DNA of 64,000 nt, from the NCBI GenBank assembly GCA_900772415.1, contig CAAHEC010000055.1, forward strand, positions 1 through 64,000. The letters are read 5' to 3'. The translations under genes and the position numbers were made by a program. Of the stretch, positions 62,839 through 64,000 are shown piece by piece. Position 1 is the stretch's first letter. The number at the start of each line of letters is the position of its first letter. Origin of the DNA: Bacilli bacterium (GTDB lineage: Bacteria > Bacillota_I > Bacilli_A > RF39 > UBA660). The notes beneath the pieces are model-generated. The model searched no databases and had not been told where the DNA came from. It worked only from the letters and a program-made list of their open reading frames with translations.

Positions 62839-63128
62839 TGCAAGATAAAATATTTGAAGTAATTGATTATTTAGATTCAAGTAATTTAAAAAAACAATTA
62901 GACATAGTAAAAAATAAGATAAATAAAAACACTAATAGTAAAAAACTTATTAATGATTTTAATAAAGAAAAAGAGTTATATGAAAAGTACGGAACTTTTT
63001 CATCGTTTATAGAAGCTAAAGTAAAACTTATGAAAGATCCTTTAATTAAAGAATATATAAACTTACAAAATAAAGTTAATATGCTTTCTATTTATATTAA
63101 TAAAAAAATAAATGACATTACTAAATAA
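62838..63128 (+). CDS. ylbF: YlbF-family regulatory protein
   Basis: A 96-residue helical protein. Residues 25-75 (VKNKINKNTNSKKLINDFNKEKELYEKYG; KVKLMKDPLIKEYINLQNKVNML) follow the Com_YlbF pattern. In Bacillus YlbF, with YmcA and YaaT, forms an iron-sulfur complex that promotes RNase Y action and influences competence, biofilm and sporulation. It is shorter than Bacillus YlbF (about 150), lacking the C-terminal extension. A terminator overlaps its end. Confidence 0.75.
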   Translation: MQDKIFEVIDYLDSSNLKKQLDIVKNKINKNTNSKKLINDFNKEKELYEKYGTFSSFIEAKVKLMKDPLIKEYINLQNKVNMLSIYINKKINDITK

Positions 63129-63140
63129 GTAATGTTTTTT
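63115..63140 (+). terminator. Terminator after ylbF
   Basis: ACATTACT pairs with AGTAATGT around five bases, followed by T5. Confidence 0.75.
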
Positions 63141-63176
63141 AGTATATATATGATAAAATATTAATAGGTGATATAA

Positions 63177-63725
63177 ATGAAAATAATAAGTGGAAAATAT
63201 AAAGGAAGAGTGATAAATGGCTTTTTTATAAATGGTACAAGACCTACTATGGATAGGGTAAAAGAATCTGTTTTTGCTATGATTCAAGATTATATAAAAG
63301 ACTCTATTGTTTTAGATTTATATTCTGGAAGTGGTAATTTAGCTATAGAAGCTATATCAAATGGAGCTAAATATGCTTACTTAGTTGATAATAGTAAAGA
63401 TGCTATTAAAATGATTAAAAATAATATTAATATGCTTAATATAGATAATGCAATAATAATAGAAGATGATGGTAAAAATGCATTAAAAAAACTTATAGAT
63501 GATGATATTTTATTTGATATTATATTCCTAGATCCTCCATATAATACAAATGAATTAGATAAGATATTAAAAGTATTAAATGATAATAATGATAAACTTA
63601 ATAAAGATATTTTAATAATATGTGAAACAACTTTAAATATAGATTATAATAAATATAATAAATTTAAAATATATAAAGAAAAAAAATATGGTGATAAAAT
63701 AGTTACTATCTTAAAAATGATATAA
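63177..63725 (+). CDS. rsmD: 16S rRNA (guanine(966)-N2)-methyltransferase
   Basis: A 182-residue SAM-dependent methyltransferase (YlbH in Bacillus). It begins MKIISGKYKGRVINGF, and has RPTMDRVKESVFAMI, the SAM loop VLDLYSGSGNLAIEAISNGA, and the catalytic DIIFLDPPYNTNEL near 112-125. It modifies G966 of 16S rRNA. GGTGATATAA precedes the ATG. In Bacillus coaD follows; here a pilin-like gene begins next. Confidence 0.95.
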   Translation: MKIISGKYKGRVINGFFINGTRPTMDRVKESVFAMIQDYIKDSIVLDLYSGSGNLAIEAISNGAKYAYLVDNSKDAIKMIKNNINMLNIDNAIIIEDDGKNALKKLIDDDILFDIIFLDPPYNTNELDKILKVLNDNNDKLNKDILIICETTLNIDYNKYNKFKIYKEKKYGDKIVTILKMI

Positions 63726-63751
63726 ATAGGTGTAAAATTATATTTAAATAA

Positions 63752-63780
63752 TTGACAATAATTATTTAAAATGATACGAT
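63752..63780 (+). promoter_or_regulatory. Promoter of the pilin-like gene
   Basis: TTGACA (63752-63757) and TACGAT (63775-63780) with a 17-base spacer, about 39 bases before the ATG. Confidence 0.7.
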
Positions 63781-63818
63781 TATTATGTTAATAAGATAGA
63801 TAAGAAAGGAATAATAAT

Positions 63819-64000
63819 ATGAAAAAAATGAATAAAAAAGGTTTTACTTTAATAGAACTTCTAGCAGTAATAGTAGTACTTGCTATTGTAATGGTAATTG
63901 CAACTCAAAAGATAACTGATGTTGTAAATAATTCAAGGGCTAATGCTTTTATTTCATCATATAAGTCGATAATAAAACAGGTTAAGACAAACATAGTTGC
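63819..64000 (+). CDS. Type IV pilin-like protein (cut by window edge)
   Basis: The first 60 codons of a prepilin. MKKMNKKGFTLIELLAVIVV shows the prepilin peptidase site G/FTLIE, with Phe methylated and Glu+5 kept, followed by the hydrophobic assembly helix and the start of the globular part (ATQKITDVVNNSRANAFISSYKSI). It could be a ComGC-type competence pseudopilin or a type IV pilus subunit; the rest lies outside the window. AGAAAGGAATAAT precedes the ATG. Confidence 0.9.
   Translation, partial: MKKMNKKGFTLIELLAVIVVLAIVMVIATQKITDVVNNSRANAFISSYKSIIKQVKTNIV

Noticed and set aside
1..64000. CRISPR arrays, rRNA genes and complete insertion sequences.
   Set aside because: I saw no regularly spaced repeats, no rRNA sequence and no transposase with terminal inverted repeats; only the recombinase fragment at the left edge relates to mobility.

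Overview
The window is about 64 kb of very AT-rich chromosome from a spore-forming, low-GC Gram-positive bacterium. Sporulation is shown by spoIIGA-sigE after ftsA-ftsZ, a CotJA/CotJB-like protein next to CotJC, and YlbD/YlbE coat-type proteins. Fermentative anaerobic life is suggested by pyruvate formate-lyase with its activase, and prolyl-tRNA synthetase is of the short type 3. The order of the division genes and of ylbD-ylbE-ylbF-rsmD resembles Bacillus. I infer a member of the Bacilli, perhaps an uncultured gut lineage such as RF39, but the sequence does not prove a genus.

Region by region. 1-0.85 kb: the N-terminus of a serine recombinase, a small unknown gene, tRNA-Gly(UCC) and an inverted fragment of the same tRNA, which looks like the edge of a mobile element. 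0.9-3.2 kb: a DUF21/CBS membrane protein and the cotJ spore genes. 3.2-5.7 kb: an unknown protein, proS and a small-multidrug-export-like protein on the minus strand. 5.8-13 kb: an orphan PD-(D/E)XK-like protein, murF, a zinc-ribbon membrane protein, and pflA and pflB separated by a YhcG/DUF1016 nuclease. 13-18.3 kb: an FtsX-like permease with a badly degenerate ABC ATPase, then an orphan HerA-like ATPase.

18.3-27.6 kb is a compact type VII secretion locus. It holds a long untranslated region with a promoter, EssC, an EsaB-like ubiquitin-fold protein, six small WXG100-sized proteins, and a membrane-anchored protein with an HExxH zinc-peptidase motif. No EsaA, EssA or EssB is present in the window. 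27.6-29.8 kb holds a thioredoxin-fold-like membrane protein, trmL, a ZnuA-like lipoprotein without its metal-binding histidines, and yidD.

29.9-61.9 kb is a division and cell-wall cluster in Bacillus order: mraZ (with four GTGG boxes at exact 10-bp spacing), rsmH, ftsL, pbpB, then spoVD-like PBP, mraY, ftsW/spoVE, murG, murB, divIB, ftsA, ftsZ, spoIIGA, sigE. About 17 kb of accessory genes lie between pbpB and spoVD, and murE and murD are absent from their usual places. The accessory part has three modules. The first is a TasA/camelysin-like surface protein with a SipW-type signal peptidase and a DUF5305-like protein, behind a promoter whose spacer contains nine consecutive G. The second is a U32 peptidase. 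The third is a signalling set: HPt protein, REC-HD-GYP-like regulator, two hybrid histidine kinases (one with a broken ATP site) and a lipoprotein. ABC, ASCH and membrane proteins follow. Between ftsW and murG is a roughly 300-nt unit with its own promoter, strong internal pairing and a terminator, which I read as an unassigned structured RNA.

61.9-64 kb: a small membrane protein, ylbD, ylbE, ylbF, rsmD and the start of a type IV pilin-like gene.

The observations I rate most worth following are the type VII locus with its HExxH protein, the poly-G promoter of the surface-fibre module, the RNA upstream of murG, and the kinase/pseudokinase phosphorelay.
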